This document shows positions 19,288-30,463 of a stretch of 64,000 nucleotides of DNA, in pieces. The number at the start of each line of letters is the position of its first letter. The stretch's first letter is position 1. Source of the stretch: Candidatus Synechococcus calcipolaris G9 (lineage in GTDB: Bacteria; Cyanobacteriota; Cyanobacteriia; Thermosynechococcales; Thermosynechococcaceae). Made by a program: the position numbers and the translations under genes. The notes under the pieces are model-generated. The model did no database searches and was not told the DNA's origin. It saw nothing but the letters and a program-made list of their open reading frames with translations. The DNA lies in contig NZ_JAKKUT010000001.1 in NCBI RefSeq assembly GCF_029582805.1, positions 466,298 through 530,297 of the forward strand, in the 5' to 3' direction.

Positions 19288-21327
19288 CTAGGGCCAATCC
19301 TGCCAATTCTCATTAAAAATGGACATCCCTGGAAAGGCAATGGGGTTTTCGTTTTCCTGAAGGCGATGCTGAAGCCGAGCTAAGTGGGGACTGTACAGGG
19401 GTAGGGGATCCGTTAGTTCATGGGGACGAATTTGGTGTTGTAGGACGTAGGCAGCAGTGGTACCGGCCCCGGCTCCCATGGACCATTCAATGGACTGGAC
19501 TCGATAGGCAGCGGCGGCAATGTGACCCATGGCAATATTTTTACCGGTGACAATTAAATTATTCACCTTGGGCGGGATCAGCGATCGCAGCGGAACTTGA
19601 AAGGGATAGGTTTCACTAGCCCCCTGCCGTTCGCCGGGCCGTTCAATATTACCTGGGCGCTCGGGGGGAGAGTCAAGCATACAGGGATGAAAATCAATGG
19701 GGTAATGGCCAATGCCAATACTGTCAGGATAGAGTCGCGATCGCCTGCGCCAATTGATTTGCTCCAAAGAGCGATTTCCTAAAAGCAGATCAATACCCCC
19801 CAGACCTCCCATCAGGGCCGCTAGTTCACGATACATGGCCGGGGGTAAATGCTGACGGTAGTAGTCATCCCCAGGATAGTTTTTCCGGGATATGTCAATT
19901 TCATCAATATCAAATCCCTGGGGCCAGGCCGGACTATAGCGGCCAATGAGTCGCCGTCCTTCCCGGATATAGGGGAATTTAGAAAGACCGTGCATTGTTC
20001 CCATGGGGGAATCCAAACCACTTAGGTAACGTAGGTAAGGATTAGGCTGTTTGATGCCTGGGCCCAATTTAGAATCGGTTGTTCCTGCAACTAGCCAATA
20101 AAAATAACCCTGAGCTAATTCTTCTCCTCCCCGTAAGCTTTCAATACGGTAGCCCCCTTGCCATTGCCCCGGCTCTAACTGTCCTTGGGCTATCAACTGA
20201 GATCGGGTCAGCAAGAGATTATCTTCAGGGGTTCCCGGGCCATAATCATTGCCACCGCCCCAGTTTTGCATAGAAATATCCCCTGGCGTCACGGAGCGAA
20301 AATCCTGGCCCGGTTTTGCACTATAGATGCGGCGATAGCTAAAAACTAACTCAGGTTCTTGACCATAGCGGGGTAAATCAAAACTATAAAAGGGTTCGTA
20401 CTGGGGATAGAAGGGGGGCATCTCTGGGGTCTGGGCCTGGTCAGTGGCAACCATGGCAAAGGTATAGGTGAAAGCTTGGGGGCAGTAGGGATAGGCAGAG
20501 GTACTCGATGCCGAGGGATTACTAGCCGTTAGGGGATCAATACCCAGACGGTAGGGAATATCCGCCAAGGCTAAAATTTCTCCGGTTTCCGTCGCTTCAA
20601 TGACGATCCAATCCCCCTGATCGCGGGGTACAAATTGAATGAGTTGTTTACTAAATAGCTCAGAGTCCTCAATCTTGTAAGCATCGGCTAGGGTGTGGGA
20701 GAGGGGATAGGTATTCAGGGGAGGGGCATTGGCGGCAGGCTTGTGTTGAATCCCTAGGACAGACGTTACAAGCATTCCGGTGGTATCCTGCGGATCCGCT
20801 GCCATCGTCAGGTCTTTAACAACCGTATTCAGAAAGAGTTTTAGGGTTCCCCGGTGTTGACGTTGCCGCTCTTGCAGCATCTCCATAATCACGTGATGCC
20901 CCTGGGCTGGTAAAAAGCAAACTAAACTGACCCAGCAATCCCCTGGGCGTGGATTCTGATTGAGTTCAATTAACCGCGATCGCAGGTGATTATAGCCCTG
21001 GGGAAAAAATAGGCGTTCCCGTTGTCGGGGCCGTTCATCCAAGGCCGATGTACCCTGGGCGGAAATTTGCCCGCCGAGCCAGTCGGTCAGTTCGGTCAGA
21101 CAAACCGTTTGTCCTTGGCGTAAAACTTCATCGACGGCAGCAGCACCAGCCAATCCGCCGCCAATGACTAAAACATCACACTCGACTTGCTTAACCGATT
21201 GTCCCGAATCAGGTTGGGTTGCTTGGGTAGGGGACAACCCCAGACTGAACACTGCCCCTAGGATCATTGAAAATAGGGCGATCGCAGGTATCTTTTTGGG
21301 AATGAACAAAAGTATGAAGGCAGCCAC
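19288..21327 (-). CDS. Secreted FAD-dependent oxidoreductase (FAD_oxidored family)
   Basis: 679 residues. A signal peptide is likely (hydrophobic residues about 14-33, then PTQATQ). The dinucleotide-binding motif CDVLVIGGGLAGAAAV starts near residue 50. Near the C-terminus are the FAD-contacting segments NLIVTGKNIAMGHIAAAAYRVQ and EWSMGAGAGTTAAYVL. Family members are flavoproteins of unclear substrate. The GTG start supplies the signal peptide; starting at the next methionine would leave a truncated one. It lies on the strand opposite glnB, ending 35 bases from it. Confidence 0.8.
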   Translation of the reverse strand: MAAFILLFIPKKIPAIALFSMILGAVFSLGLSPTQATQPDSGQSVKQVECDVLVIGGGLAGAAAVDEVLRQGQTVCLTELTDWLGGQISAQGTSALDERPRQRERLFFPQGYNHLRSRLIELNQNPRPGDCWVSLVCFLPAQGHHVIMEMLQERQRQHRGTLKLFLNTVVKDLTMAADPQDTTGMLVTSVLGIQHKPAANAPPLNTYPLSHTLADAYKIEDSELFSKQLIQFVPRDQGDWIVIEATETGEILALADIPYRLGIDPLTASNPSASSTSAYPYCPQAFTYTFAMVATDQAQTPEMPPFYPQYEPFYSFDLPRYGQEPELVFSYRRIYSAKPGQDFRSVTPGDISMQNWGGGNDYGPGTPEDNLLLTRSQLIAQGQLEPGQWQGGYRIESLRGGEELAQGYFYWLVAGTTDSKLGPGIKQPNPYLRYLSGLDSPMGTMHGLSKFPYIREGRRLIGRYSPAWPQGFDIDEIDISRKNYPGDDYYRQHLPPAMYRELAALMGGLGGIDLLLGNRSLEQINWRRRSRLYPDSIGIGHYPIDFHPCMLDSPPERPGNIERPGERQGASETYPFQVPLRSLIPPKVNNLIVTGKNIAMGHIAAAAYRVQSIEWSMGAGAGTTAAYVLQHQIRPHELTDPLPLYSPHLARLQHRLQENENPIAFPGMSIFNENWQDWP

Positions 21328-21377
21328 AGCACCAGCTTAATCACAAACCATCATTCGCAATGGGGGACAACCGAATG

Positions 21378-22553
21378 TTAGCTGACCTTGGCTAGATGGA
21401 GCACAACACCCAAACCTGCCCCCATGTCTTCCGGGCTAACTTTGCCATCATTGTTGGCATCTAGGGCATCAAAGACGGCATCGGTTCCTAGCCACTCTTC
21501 GCGGGTAATGGTGCCATCGCCATCAAGATCATAGACATGGAAGAGGTCTTGCGCTGCATGGCTAATCACAGCCCCCCCATCTAAACGGGCTAACTGCCGG
21601 GCCAGCATATCCTCTAGGGTTTCTAGGGCTTTTGTAAAACCTTTAATTCCCTCATCTAGTTTTTCCGAAGCCATCTTATCTTGGGCGTGCATCTGATCAA
21701 AGGTGGCCTTATCCATGGTGAGTTTTTCAATATCCATGGCAGCAGATGTGCTGGCATCTAGCTTGCGGGGAAGATCCGCTTCGGTGGTTTGTAACTCCTT
21801 GAGCAGGGCGGGAGAAATGGTGAGGAGATCACAGCCCGCTAATTCAGTAATTTCACCAATATTGCGGAAGCTGGCTCCCATCACTTCGGTGGAGTAGCCG
21901 AATTTTTTGTAGTAGTTGTAAATTTGTGTTACGGAGATCACGCCTGGATCCTCCGGGGCGGGATAGCTACTGCGGCCCGTATTCTTTTTGTGCCAATCTA
22001 AAATTCGTCCCACAAAGGGAGAAATCAATGTTGCCCCCGCTTCCGCACAGGCGATCGCCTGGTGGAGGCCAAATAGGAGGGTGAGATTACAGTGGATTCC
22101 TTCTTTTTCGAGAATTTCTGCGGCCTTGATTCCTTCCCAGGTGGAGGCAATTTTGATCAAGACGCGATCGGGGCCGATTCCGGCGGCGGCATACTGGGCA
22201 ATCAGCTCCCGCGCTTTGGCGACGGTGGCATCGGTATCGTAGGATAGACGGGCATCAACTTCGGTGGATACACGGCCAGGAATGATTTGCAGAATTTTTA
22301 GGCCAAAGGCCACGGCCAGGCGATCGAAGGCCAGGGAGACCACCTGCTGTTGGGGCGCACCAGAGCCAGCATCGGCCTTAGCCTTGAGCAGGGTTTCATC
22401 CACAATGGATTGGTACTCCGCCATCTGGGCCGCAGCGGTAATTAACGAAGGATTGGTGGTTGCGTCCCGGGGGGTAAACTTTTCAATGGCTTGAATATCA
22501 CCTGTATCGGCGACAACAATGGTCATTTGCCGCAGTTGATCCAGAAGATTCAT
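21378..22553 (-). CDS. tal: Transaldolase with C-terminal EF-hand pair
   Basis: 391 residues. The first 320 form the transaldolase barrel: [21 protein letters not shown], the Schiff-base lysine in [11 protein letters not shown] and [17 protein letters not shown]. It swaps dihydroxyacetone units between sedoheptulose-7-phosphate and glyceraldehyde-3-phosphate in the oxidative pentose phosphate pathway. The last 55 residues contain two EF-hand loops, [13 protein letters not shown] and [13 protein letters not shown], so calcium may affect activity. This two-domain form of 391 residues is known in cyanobacteria. Confidence 0.96.
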   Translation of the reverse strand: MNLLDQLRQMTIVVADTGDIQAIEKFTPRDATTNPSLITAAAQMAEYQSIVDETLLKAKADAGSGAPQQQVVSLAFDRLAVAFGLKILQIIPGRVSTEVDARLSYDTDATVAKARELIAQYAAAGIGPDRVLIKIASTWEGIKAAEILEKEGIHCNLTLLFGLHQAIACAEAGATLISPFVGRILDWHKKNTGRSSYPAPEDPGVISVTQIYNYYKKFGYSTEVMGASFRNIGEITELAGCDLLTISPALLKELQTTEADLPRKLDASTSAAMDIEKLTMDKATFDQMHAQDKMASEKLDEGIKGFTKALETLEDMLARQLARLDGGAVISHAAQDLFHVYDLDGDGTITREEWLGTDAVFDALDANNDGKVSPEDMGAGLGVVLHLAKVS

Positions 22554-22676
22554 GGGTTAGGTCTCCAGTCGTTATTTCTACTTTACCCAAGACTTTTGAT
22601 CCATGGGCAGAACATAACAACAACTTAAGAAGTTCCCTAGACGCTCCCTAGGCGTTTGATGACCTTGGCGGAAAAT

Positions 22677-23126
22677 CTAGGCGGCCGCCACTTGACTGAG
22701 GGGTTTCCAACCCACTTGGCGATCGCCCCCCACCTCAATCACAACCTTGACCCGAGGCTCTAGGGTCGGCAACAGTGCCAGGTAGGCAAATTCCTGCTGG
22801 GATAGTTTCTTACCATCAATCAACCAGAGGACTAAGCCCTTTGAATTGGCCGGCAATTGCTCAAGGTGATAGTTGACCAGGGGAGGACGAAAATAAACCC
22901 GAATATCTTCCTTGCCAGTGTGGGCCGGGCGTACCCCATGGACTTGGGTGAGATAGCTGCTTAAATCCCCTAATCCGGGGGCAGATAAATGGAGCGTTGT
23001 ATATCCTGCACTCCGCAACCGCCGCTGATAGCGACCTTCAAAGCCCCCCTCGGGAGGAACGACCATTGCTAGTGCCCCCGCTTGCTCCAAATCCTTGACA
23101 AATTGATTACCCGCAATCAGTGCCAT
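22677..23126 (-). CDS. ndhN: NAD(P)H-quinone oxidoreductase subunit N
   Basis: 149 residues matching NdhN, a small subunit of the cyanobacterial and chloroplast NDH-1 complex on the cytoplasmic arm at the thylakoid membrane. Distinctive segments are ALIAGNQFVKDLEQAGALA at the start, PPEGGFEGRYQRRLRSAGY, IRVYFRPPLVNYHLE and EVGGDRQVGWKPL at the end. NDH-1 carries cyclic and respiratory electron flow from ferredoxin to plastoquinone. The gene is separate from other ndh genes. Confidence 0.96.
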   Translation of the reverse strand: MALIAGNQFVKDLEQAGALAMVVPPEGGFEGRYQRRLRSAGYTTLHLSAPGLGDLSSYLTQVHGVRPAHTGKEDIRVYFRPPLVNYHLEQLPANSKGLVLWLIDGKKLSQQEFAYLALLPTLEPRVKVVIEVGGDRQVGWKPLSQVAAA

Positions 23127-23239
23127 CGTCTTAACTCCCCAGAGAAGTCATCTTAGTTAAACTATCTTGCCTAAACTAAATGTAAGCTGTAAAGTCAACT
23201 TACGCCAAATGCTCTGATTCTAATTTTTTCCCCTCCCCA

Positions 23240-24691
23240 ATGACCTCTGGTTTACCCTCCCCTGCTTCTATTGCTGCGATGAAAGCATCCCCTAGTCCAG
23301 TCTTGGCTCTGAAGCAACTGGTCTCTCGTTTGCAACGGGAAAATAGCAAAATTCAAGAGCTTTTAGCGTCCCTTAGCTTTGCTCTGCGAAGTTTTAATAA
23401 TCTTAATCAGTTTTTTGAACTTATTCCCCTCATTACCAGCCGAGTAACGGAAGCGGATGCGGCGGCCTTGATCCTATTTCGCTCCGATGGCCAGATACGT
23501 CTGGAACAACTCCATTGCCATGCCAGTGAACAATGCCCCAATATTCGTTCGGCCCTGGAAACAGCGACTCGCACCCTGGCGGAAAGTCTGGCAATGCTGG
23601 CTGAAGAACAGGCGAAGAGTCAACAGAGTGTAGAGGATACCCCCGATCAACGGAATCAAACGGACGATCGCCGGTATATGGAAGAATCTCTGGATCGGCA
23701 ATTGAGTATTCGCTTACCAAATGATATTGCCTACCATGGTACGGCAATTCTCGTTAAAGATTCCCAAATGGCGGAACGGGGACGGCTCTACATCTTTAGT
23801 CAAAACCCTGATTATGAATGGACAGAAACCCGGCAACAGTTAATCCAGGTAATTGCGGATCAGACAGCCGTTGCCATTGCCAATGATGAGTTAGCCATTA
23901 AACTGCGAGATCGCCAACGCTTGGATCGGGAATTGGAAATTGGTGCGGAAATTCAGAAGCGGCTGCTCCCCCATCAATGTCCCGATATTCAAGGACTTGC
24001 CCTAGCGGCCACCTGTAAGACCGCAAGTTGGGTGGGGGGCGACTACTACGATTTCATTCCCATTACCTATGGTCTGGCGGATAAAACGGCCCTCGCCGAT
24101 GGTCGTTGGGGCATTGCCATTGGGGATGTGATGGGAAAGGGCGTGCCCGCTGGATTAATCATGACGATGACCCGTGGAATGCTGCGGGCAGAGGCCTTAA
24201 ATGGCCATCGTCCCAGCCGGATATTGCAACATCTGAATCGGGCCATGCAGCCGGATTTAGAAAATTCCCACCGTTTTGTCACCCTATTTTATTCGGAATA
24301 CAATCCCCAAACCCATCTGCTCTCCTACAGTAATGCGGCCCATTTACCCCCCCTCCTGTGGCAGGAAGAAACCCAAACGGTGCGTCGCTTGGATACCTAT
24401 GGAATGCTCATTGGCCTGGATGCGGGGAGTCAGTATCAAGAAGCGGAGGTGCGCCTACAGAGGGGGGATACCCTGATTTACTACACCGATGGCATTACAG
24501 AGGCCGATGATCCCAAGGGCGATCGCTACCAGGAAGAACGTCTTGCAGAAGCCCTGGCGGATGCCTGTCGCCAAAATCTAGACCCCACTGCGATCCAGGA
24601 TTATATCTTTGATCAGGTCGATGAATTCATTGGCCCCAATGGCCATATTGGCGATGATATGACCTTAATTGTTTTACAAATTACGGATTAG
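23240..24691 (+). CDS. GAF domain SpoIIE-type serine phosphatase
   Basis: 483 residues: an N-terminal coiled stretch, a GAF domain (about 40-215) and a PP2C/SpoIIE domain (about 240-480). Metal-binding aspartates are seen in WVGGDYYDF, GDVMGKGVPAGL and YTDGITEADD. Such proteins dephosphorylate anti-sigma-factor antagonists or similar partners in response to a signal bound at the GAF domain. The ligand and target are unknown. A second SpoIIE-type phosphatase with a receiver domain is found at 40.8 kb. Confidence 0.9.
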   Translation: MTSGLPSPASIAAMKASPSPVLALKQLVSRLQRENSKIQELLASLSFALRSFNNLNQFFELIPLITSRVTEADAAALILFRSDGQIRLEQLHCHASEQCPNIRSALETATRTLAESLAMLAEEQAKSQQSVEDTPDQRNQTDDRRYMEESLDRQLSIRLPNDIAYHGTAILVKDSQMAERGRLYIFSQNPDYEWTETRQQLIQVIADQTAVAIANDELAIKLRDRQRLDRELEIGAEIQKRLLPHQCPDIQGLALAATCKTASWVGGDYYDFIPITYGLADKTALADGRWGIAIGDVMGKGVPAGLIMTMTRGMLRAEALNGHRPSRILQHLNRAMQPDLENSHRFVTLFYSEYNPQTHLLSYSNAAHLPPLLWQEETQTVRRLDTYGMLIGLDAGSQYQEAEVRLQRGDTLIYYTDGITEADDPKGDRYQEERLAEALADACRQNLDPTAIQDYIFDQVDEFIGPNGHIGDDMTLIVLQITD

Positions 24692-24737
24692 ATGCCCCAA
24701 TTAGACATCACTAGTTGATTACCATTGGGATGTAGAG

Positions 24738-25442
24738 GTGGGTCGGTCAACCGTGCATAGTTTAGTTGAGTTCCATCATCGCTACCCCAGCGGTAGTTTA
24801 GTGGCAGATCTACTCCAAATCCATGAAGGACTGTTTGTGGTGAAGGCAACCCTCCAAGCAGGGGGAACCACCTTAGCTACTGGTATGTCTGCCGCCACGA
24901 CCTTAGAGCAAGCAGAGGATCTGGCACGACAACGGGCTTTAGCCGTCCTCGGCATCTATGTCCCCGATGAAACCAAGGCAGAATTAATTGATCGGGCCGC
25001 ACCCTTGCCTGGACACTTTCCCCGCCAGCTTAATCCTGCCCCCAGCGATCGCCCCCGCCAAAGCCGCCCGGCACCCAGCCAGGACGAGGAATGGCCCGAT
25101 CTGAGTATGCCCCCAGAGGAACCAGCCTTGCCCTTTAATGAACCAGAACCAGAGTCCGTGCTTAATCCGACCAGTCGTCGCCGTTCAACCCCCAGCCCCG
25201 CCAGTACCAAGAAAACGGCAGCTTCTAAAGCCCCTCCTCGGCCCGATCCGGTGGATTTCTCCGATGAAATTGCCCAAACCACTGTGGAAATGAAACGCCT
25301 AGGCTGGGATGACTCCAAGGGACGGGCCTGCCTATTGGAGCGGTATGGGAAGCGATCGCGGCAACAGCTAAGCGATGCAGAACTCTTAGATTTTTTAGAA
25401 TTTTTACAGGAACAGCCTAGCCCAGGAGAGCCGGAATTTTAA
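24738..25442 (+). CDS. Conserved cyanobacterial-type protein of unknown function
   Basis: 234 residues. The N-terminal domain (about 1-75) has alternating beta strands and a helix (VEFHHRYPSGSLVADLLQ, TLEQAEDLARQRALAVLGI), resembling a dsRBD-like alpha/beta fold. A disordered Pro/Ser/Arg-rich middle (about 90-165) follows, then a helical C-terminal domain (about 168-230, MKRLGWDDSKGRACLLERYGKRSRQQLSDAELLDFLEFL in outline). I do not recognise a named family. The GTG start is uncertain; a second GTG five codons in is possible. Confidence 0.6.
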   Translation: MGRSTVHSLVEFHHRYPSGSLVADLLQIHEGLFVVKATLQAGGTTLATGMSAATTLEQAEDLARQRALAVLGIYVPDETKAELIDRAAPLPGHFPRQLNPAPSDRPRQSRPAPSQDEEWPDLSMPPEEPALPFNEPEPESVLNPTSRRRSTPSPASTKKTAASKAPPRPDPVDFSDEIAQTTVEMKRLGWDDSKGRACLLERYGKRSRQQLSDAELLDFLEFLQEQPSPGEPEF

Positions 25443-25574
25443 GGCAAGATGTATGGCTATCGTCACTTAGGTTAGGACGGGGTGCAGCGGTAGAACCCTT
25501 TGCTGGGGGCGAAGCCCCCTACCCCCCCTGATCCGAAATGTCCTAAGGAAACAGGCGACAGTTATAAGAAAAAA

Positions 25575-25659
25575 CGGAGAGAGAGGGATTCGAACCCTCG
25601 GTGAGTTGCCCCACACAGCATTTCCAGTGCTGCGCCTTCGACCACTCGGCCATCTCTCC
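25575..25659 (-). tRNA. tRNA-Ser (anticodon GGA)
   Basis: On the minus strand an 85-nucleotide class II tRNA folds with acceptor stem GGAGAGA/TCTCTCC and discriminator G, D-arm GCCGAGTGGTCGAAGGC, anticodon stem GCAGCACTGGAAATGCTGTG with GGA anticodon, a long variable arm (GGGGCAACTC region) and T-arm GGGTTCGAATCCC. CCA is not encoded; a T-run follows directly, which may serve as terminator. It reads UCC and UCU serine codons. Confidence 0.96.
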
Positions 25660-25823
25660 ATAGGTCGCGCCCTCAGGGGCACAGATCGTTAATTCTAGCA
25701 GACTTAAGACATTTCCCAAGGGGGGAACTTAAATTTTCCAGTGACCGTCAAACTGCCAAGGGGGAGACGTTGGGGATATACTGTTTCTAACCTAGATGTA
25801 ACCTATGGCATTGTCCCGCCAGC

Positions 25824-26852
25824 ATGGATCCTGTTAATCAACTTCAAAGTGGCTTCACACTATTTCTTAGCTTATTAGTCGAGGCCTTTCCCTTCCTGCT
25901 CCTAGGGGTATTGCTCTCCAGTTTACTGTTGCTGTTTGTCAATGAACGAAAACTCATTAAGCTGTTGCCCCGTTCGCCTATCCTGGGGGCTTTAGTCGGT
26001 AGCCTCATTGGCTTTTTATTCCCCGTCTGTGAGTGTGGCAATGTCCCCGTTGCGCGGCGGCTCCTAATGCAGGGAATGCCCACCTCCGTCGCCATTGGCT
26101 TTTTGTTGGCCGCTCCGACGATCAATCCGGTCGTCATCTGGGCAACCTGGATTGCCTTTCGGGATCAACCGGAAATCGTTGTTTTTAGAATTCTCTTTTC
26201 CCTGGCGATCGCCACGACCGTTGGTTGGGTCTTTAGTAGCCAAAAGGATCTCCGCCCCTTTCTCCAGCCGACAATGACCGCCGTGATGCCCCGGCCCACG
26301 CCCCCCCCCGCTACCACCACCGCTGTCCCTAGCCTATTGAAATCCGGAACCTATCTCCTGGGGCAACCCGGTCAACCCCTAGCCATGGAAACCCTGGCAG
26401 CTACCCTAGAGCCACCGGCGATCGCCGCACCACCCATTCCCTGGCAAAACCGCTTCCCCCTTCTCTTGGACAATATCATCCAAGAACTACGGGAACTGGG
26501 GGGAATTTTAGTCCTAGGAAGTCTAGTTGCAGCCATTATTCAGGTGGCAGCCCCCCGCGAGTTAATTTTGAGCCTAGGTCAGGGGCCGATCATTTCCGTG
26601 ATCACGATGATGATTTTGGCGACGGTCATCTCCATCTGCTCGACGGTGGATGCTTTTTTTGCCCTTGCCTTTGCGGCCACATTTACGCCGGGTTCTCTCC
26701 TTGCCTTTTTAGTTCTGGGCCCCATGGTCGATCTAAAGGGTTTGGGATTACTACTCACTATTTTTCGTCCCCGGGCCCTAGTCTATATTTTCGTCCTCGT
26801 CGCCCAACTTACCTTTTTGTTTTGCTTGTTCATCAATTTGCGTTGGAGCTAG
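25824..26852 (+). CDS. Permease, YraQ/DUF318 family
   Basis: 342 residues with about eight membrane segments in two halves separated by a polar loop (about 150-215). The first half holds the conserved FPVCECGNVPVARRL motif, and the second half STVDAFFALAF, both typical of the YraQ-like permease family. The cysteine pair CEC is characteristic. The transported substrate is not established, though relatives have been tied to metal or metalloid handling. It is followed by lipA with a three-base gap, so the two are probably in one transcript. Confidence 0.85.
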   Translation: MDPVNQLQSGFTLFLSLLVEAFPFLLLGVLLSSLLLLFVNERKLIKLLPRSPILGALVGSLIGFLFPVCECGNVPVARRLLMQGMPTSVAIGFLLAAPTINPVVIWATWIAFRDQPEIVVFRILFSLAIATTVGWVFSSQKDLRPFLQPTMTAVMPRPTPPPATTTAVPSLLKSGTYLLGQPGQPLAMETLAATLEPPAIAAPPIPWQNRFPLLLDNIIQELRELGGILVLGSLVAAIIQVAAPRELILSLGQGPIISVITMMILATVISICSTVDAFFALAFAATFTPGSLLAFLVLGPMVDLKGLGLLLTIFRPRALVYIFVLVAQLTFLFCLFINLRWS

Positions 26853-26855
26853 TGT

Positions 26856-27758
26856 GTGGTTGTTAAACCCGATTGGTTAAGGGTCAAAGCTCCCCAGTGG
26901 CAGCGGGTGGGTGCGGTCAAGGAGCTATTGCGGGATTTGAGCTTAAATACTGTCTGTGAAGAGGCTTCCTGTCCCAATATCGGCGAGTGCTTTAACCATG
27001 GCACGGCTACCTTTTTGATTATGGGCCCCGCATGTACCCGTGCCTGTCCCTACTGCGACATTGATTTCGAGAAAAAACCCCAACCCCTTGATGACAGCGA
27101 ATCCTTGCGCTTAGCGGAAGCCGTGCGGCGGATGAACCTGAACCATGTAGTCATAACCTCAGTGAATCGGGATGATCTAGGGGATGGTGGGGCCAGTCAG
27201 TTTGTCGCCTGTATTGCGGCCATTCGCGGGCAGATGCCCCAAACCACCATTGAGGTGCTAATTCCAGATCTATGCGGGAATGGGTCAGCCCTAGAAACCA
27301 TTTTGGCGGCTCAACCCCAGGTTCTCAACCACAATACGGAAACGGTTCCCCGGCTCTACCGTCGGGTTCGCCCCCAGGGAGATTATCAGCGCAGCCTTGA
27401 CCTGCTAGAGCGCGTCCATCACCAAGCTCCCTGGATCTATAGTAAGTCAGGGATTATGGTGGGTCTGGGGGAAACGCCCCAGGAAGTGGAAGCGGTTATG
27501 GAAGATTTACGGGCAGTGGGCTGTGATATTCTCACCATTGGCCAATACTTGCAACCGAGTCCAAAACATTTACCCTTGCAAGAATTTATATCCCCTGACC
27601 AATTCCAGACCTGGCAAGAGTTGGGGGAAAAAATGGGCTTTTTGCAGGTTGTGTCCTCCCCCCTAACCCGTAGTTCCTACCATGCGGAACAGGTTCGTCA
27701 ATTAATGGAACGCTATCCGCGTACTGTTCCTTTTTTAGAGACAAGTTCAGAGACCTGA
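26856..27758 (+). CDS. lipA: Lipoyl synthase
   Basis: 300 residues of the radical-SAM lipoyl synthase family. The auxiliary cluster cysteines are in [12 protein letters not shown] and the radical-SAM CxxxCxxC in [10 protein letters not shown]-terminal RSSYHAEQV supplies the serine ligand to the auxiliary cluster. It inserts two sulfurs into octanoyl groups on lipoate-dependent proteins. The start is GTG. The last 46 bases overlap convergently with the end of the cheA-like gene. The length suggests the cyanobacterial short form, often a second copy. Confidence 0.96.
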   Translation: MVVKPDWLRVKAPQWQRVGAVKELLRDLSLNTVCEEASCPNIGECFNHGTATFLIMGPACTRACPYCDIDFEKKPQPLDDSESLRLAEAVRRMNLNHVVITSVNRDDLGDGGASQFVACIAAIRGQMPQTTIEVLIPDLCGNGSALETILAAQPQVLNHNTETVPRLYRRVRPQGDYQRSLDLLERVHHQAPWIYSKSGIMVGLGETPQEVEAVMEDLRAVGCDILTIGQYLQPSPKHLPLQEFISPDQFQTWQELGEKMGFLQVVSSPLTRSSYHAEQVRQLMERYPRTVPFLETSSET

Positions 27759-30454
27759 TTAATCATTTCCACGGGTTGGAAGGGCTTGGAGAAGTAGGCA
27801 TCTACCCCCAACTGTTGGGCTTTCTGGCGGTGGCGATCGCCCCCCCTAGAGGTCAGCATGGCAATGGGTAAATGGCGCAACCTTGGATTTGAGCGGATCT
27901 CTTTAACCAGGGTGTAGCCATCCATCCGGGGCATTTCCACATCCGTAATTACCAGGGCAACGGTGGATCCTTGGGTCTTGAGCACCTCTAGGGCTTCCTT
28001 CCCGTCCCGTCCTTGCAAGACCCGGTAGCCCACCTGGGACAAAATCCGCTCCAATAACCGCCGTACCGCAATGGAGTCATCCACAATCATCACCGTGGTT
28101 TGATCACTGACGGCGGCCTCGACGGTTTGGGCTTTGGGTGGTGGCTGGTAACTGCTTAATAGGGACTCAAAGTTCGGGGGGGAAAGAACCGGAACCACTT
28201 CACCAGTTCCCAAGACCGTACACCCCATCAGATAAGCAGGAACATTCACGGTGGTATCAAAGGGCTTTAGGACTAGCTCCCGCTCTGCCAACAGCGTATT
28301 CACGGACAAGGCACAGGGGCGACCATTCACATCCACCACAATGCCAATACTAGGGGGCTGTTGGATTTGCCCTAGGGGACGTTGGTAGGGCAAAAATTCA
28401 TGGAGAGCTTTTAGGGGGATGCTTTGAGATTTCCACTCAATTGTTTGGCCCGGTTGCTGAACATCCGTATACTCGGAAAGTTGAATCACTTCCAGGACAC
28501 TCAGATCGGGAATGGCCAGGGTTAAATTGGCCACCTGACACAGGATCAAGGGCAAAATACTCAGGGTCAAGGGCAAGGCAAGGGTAAAGGTCGTTCCCTG
28601 GCCCAGTTGGGTTTGGATCCGTACCGTTCCCCGTAATCGCTCCACTTGCAGGCGCACTACATCTAGACCCACGCCCCGCCCTGATAGATCACTCACTTCC
28701 TTGGCGGTGGAGAACCCAGGCATAAATAAAAATTCAAGGATCTGTTCCTGGGTGAGGAGGGGAATGGATTCCGCCGTACACAGACCCACTTTCAGAGCTT
28801 TTTGCGTGACTTTCTCTAAGTTAATGCCGCCGCCATCATCCTGAATGGAGATTAAGACTTGGTTGCCAGAGACGCTAGCCGATAGGGTAATGGTGGCGAT
28901 CGCCGGTTTTCCTGTCTTTTGGCGCACCTCTGGAGATTCAATCCCATGGTCGAAGGCATTGCGAACCAAATGGGTTAATGGTGCCTTGAGTTGTTCCAGA
29001 ACCACCTGATCCACCAGGGTTTGGCTGCCCTGGATCACCACATCCGTTGGTTTGTGGTGGCGTTGACTCAGGGTTTGCAGAGCCGGGATAAATTTTTCCG
29101 CCAGGCCCCGAAAGGGCACTAGGCGAGACCCGGTCAAATCCCCCCGTAAATTGTTCAGGTGTTGGCGGCTTTCATCTAGGGCATCTTGCAAATCTCGGTT
29201 GAGGAGATCAATATCTGAGCCAGTTTCTTGGATGCGAGCTAGAATTTCTTGAAAGTCTTGCAGGGTGGTATGTAGATCGGTATAACGGTCAAATTGCAGG
29301 GCATCAAAATCCTCCCCTTGGCCTTTGGTTTCTGGTGCCTCCACCCCCAAGGTATTCACCACTCGGCCATTTCCCTGACTTCGGCCCAAGGGCATTTGGC
29401 TTAGGGGAATGGCCAGGCGATCGTAGATCGTTTGGATCTGCTCCCGAATTGGACGAAACTGATCAATGCGTAATTTCAGTTCTTTGCTCACCCGTTGAAA
29501 TTGAGATTGATAAAGATTGAGCCGCTCCTGGCCAATTAAGAGTTCACTCACCGTATTGCCCATCCGATCCAATTTTGTAACCGGAATCCGCAGATGAAAC
29601 GCTGGCTGTTCTGGAGTGGTCTGACTGGTATCGGCAATAGTTGGGGATGGGGCGATCTCTGGGGCTGTCGGGGATTGGGCCGCCTTGGTTTCTACGGAAG
29701 CGAGGGCCTGCTTCAGGTAGTGATCCCGTGCCTCTCGAAATTCTGCGACTACCGCTGGAGCCAGTTCCACCCCAGGCATTTGTTCAATCAGAGGGACAAT
29801 TTGGTCAGACAACTCCACTAACCAGGACACCTTAAGGGCTTGCCCCAGCAGTTTAGCCTCTTGAACCAAACTACGCAGGGTTGATTCGATCGCCTCCGGA
29901 TTTGATTTGGCAACGGTTTCCACGCGCTTGAGGCAATCTTCTAAATCGGTTTGCAGGGCCGTTTGCACTAAGGGGGAAAGGGTAACACCCCCACCATCCC
30001 CCCCAGACGGGGTAATGGCGGCAGGGGCCAAATTAGCCAAAAAGTGATCCAGTTGGGTGAGTAAATGCTCCCGTTGCTGGCGATGACCCGCGGGTTGATT
30101 GAGATGGGCCGCATTAATTAAGCCATGGATATTTTCAACCCCTAGGGCAATCAAGTCATGGGCCGCCAAGACATCCCCCACCTGGCCATCCTTAAGGGCT
30201 TCCAGTAAATCCTCAAGGCGATGGGCCACCTGTTGCAGTTCGTTTAATTGGGCAATGCCGGCCCCCCCCTTCAGGGAATGGGCTGCCCGCATTAAATCCT
30301 GATATTCATGGACTGAAAATCGTTGATCCCGATTGGACTGAAGTCGCTGGATCGCCTCATCCAGCATCAGTACATATTCCGGTGCATCCTCATTGAGAAA
30401 GCAACTGCGGGCTTCTTTCGTAATGGCATCAAAATCGGCAGCATTGAGGGGCAT
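27713..30454 (-). CDS. CheA-type hybrid histidine kinase with receiver domain
   Basis: 913 residues: Hpt domain with phospho-accepting H59 ([10 protein letters not shown]), a long linker, dimerisation/P2-like helices, an ATPase domain ([27 protein letters not shown]), a CheW-like domain (about 640-770) and a C-terminal receiver ([23 protein letters not shown]). This layout matches the cyanobacterial PixL/PilL-type kinases that control type IV pilus motility. It is last in the operon PatA-CheY-CheW-MCP-CheA. Which signal it serves is unclear because the receptor lacks a recognisable sensor domain. Confidence 0.93.
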   Translation of the reverse strand: MPLNAADFDAITKEARSCFLNEDAPEYVLMLDEAIQRLQSNRDQRFSVHEYQDLMRAAHSLKGGAGIAQLNELQQVAHRLEDLLEALKDGQVGDVLAAHDLIALGVENIHGLINAAHLNQPAGHRQQREHLLTQLDHFLANLAPAAITPSGGDGGGVTLSPLVQTALQTDLEDCLKRVETVAKSNPEAIESTLRSLVQEAKLLGQALKVSWLVELSDQIVPLIEQMPGVELAPAVVAEFREARDHYLKQALASVETKAAQSPTAPEIAPSPTIADTSQTTPEQPAFHLRIPVTKLDRMGNTVSELLIGQERLNLYQSQFQRVSKELKLRIDQFRPIREQIQTIYDRLAIPLSQMPLGRSQGNGRVVNTLGVEAPETKGQGEDFDALQFDRYTDLHTTLQDFQEILARIQETGSDIDLLNRDLQDALDESRQHLNNLRGDLTGSRLVPFRGLAEKFIPALQTLSQRHHKPTDVVIQGSQTLVDQVVLEQLKAPLTHLVRNAFDHGIESPEVRQKTGKPAIATITLSASVSGNQVLISIQDDGGGINLEKVTQKALKVGLCTAESIPLLTQEQILEFLFMPGFSTAKEVSDLSGRGVGLDVVRLQVERLRGTVRIQTQLGQGTTFTLALPLTLSILPLILCQVANLTLAIPDLSVLEVIQLSEYTDVQQPGQTIEWKSQSIPLKALHEFLPYQRPLGQIQQPPSIGIVVDVNGRPCALSVNTLLAERELVLKPFDTTVNVPAYLMGCTVLGTGEVVPVLSPPNFESLLSSYQPPPKAQTVEAAVSDQTTVMIVDDSIAVRRLLERILSQVGYRVLQGRDGKEALEVLKTQGSTVALVITDVEMPRMDGYTLVKEIRSNPRLRHLPIAMLTSRGGDRHRQKAQQLGVDAYFSKPFQPVEMINQVSELVSKKGTVRG

Positions 30455-30463
30455 AGGACATCT

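Noticed and set aside
25467..25682. 71-codon frame antisense over the tRNA region
   Set aside because: It overlaps the tRNA-Ser gene completely on the same strand and encodes no recognisable protein.
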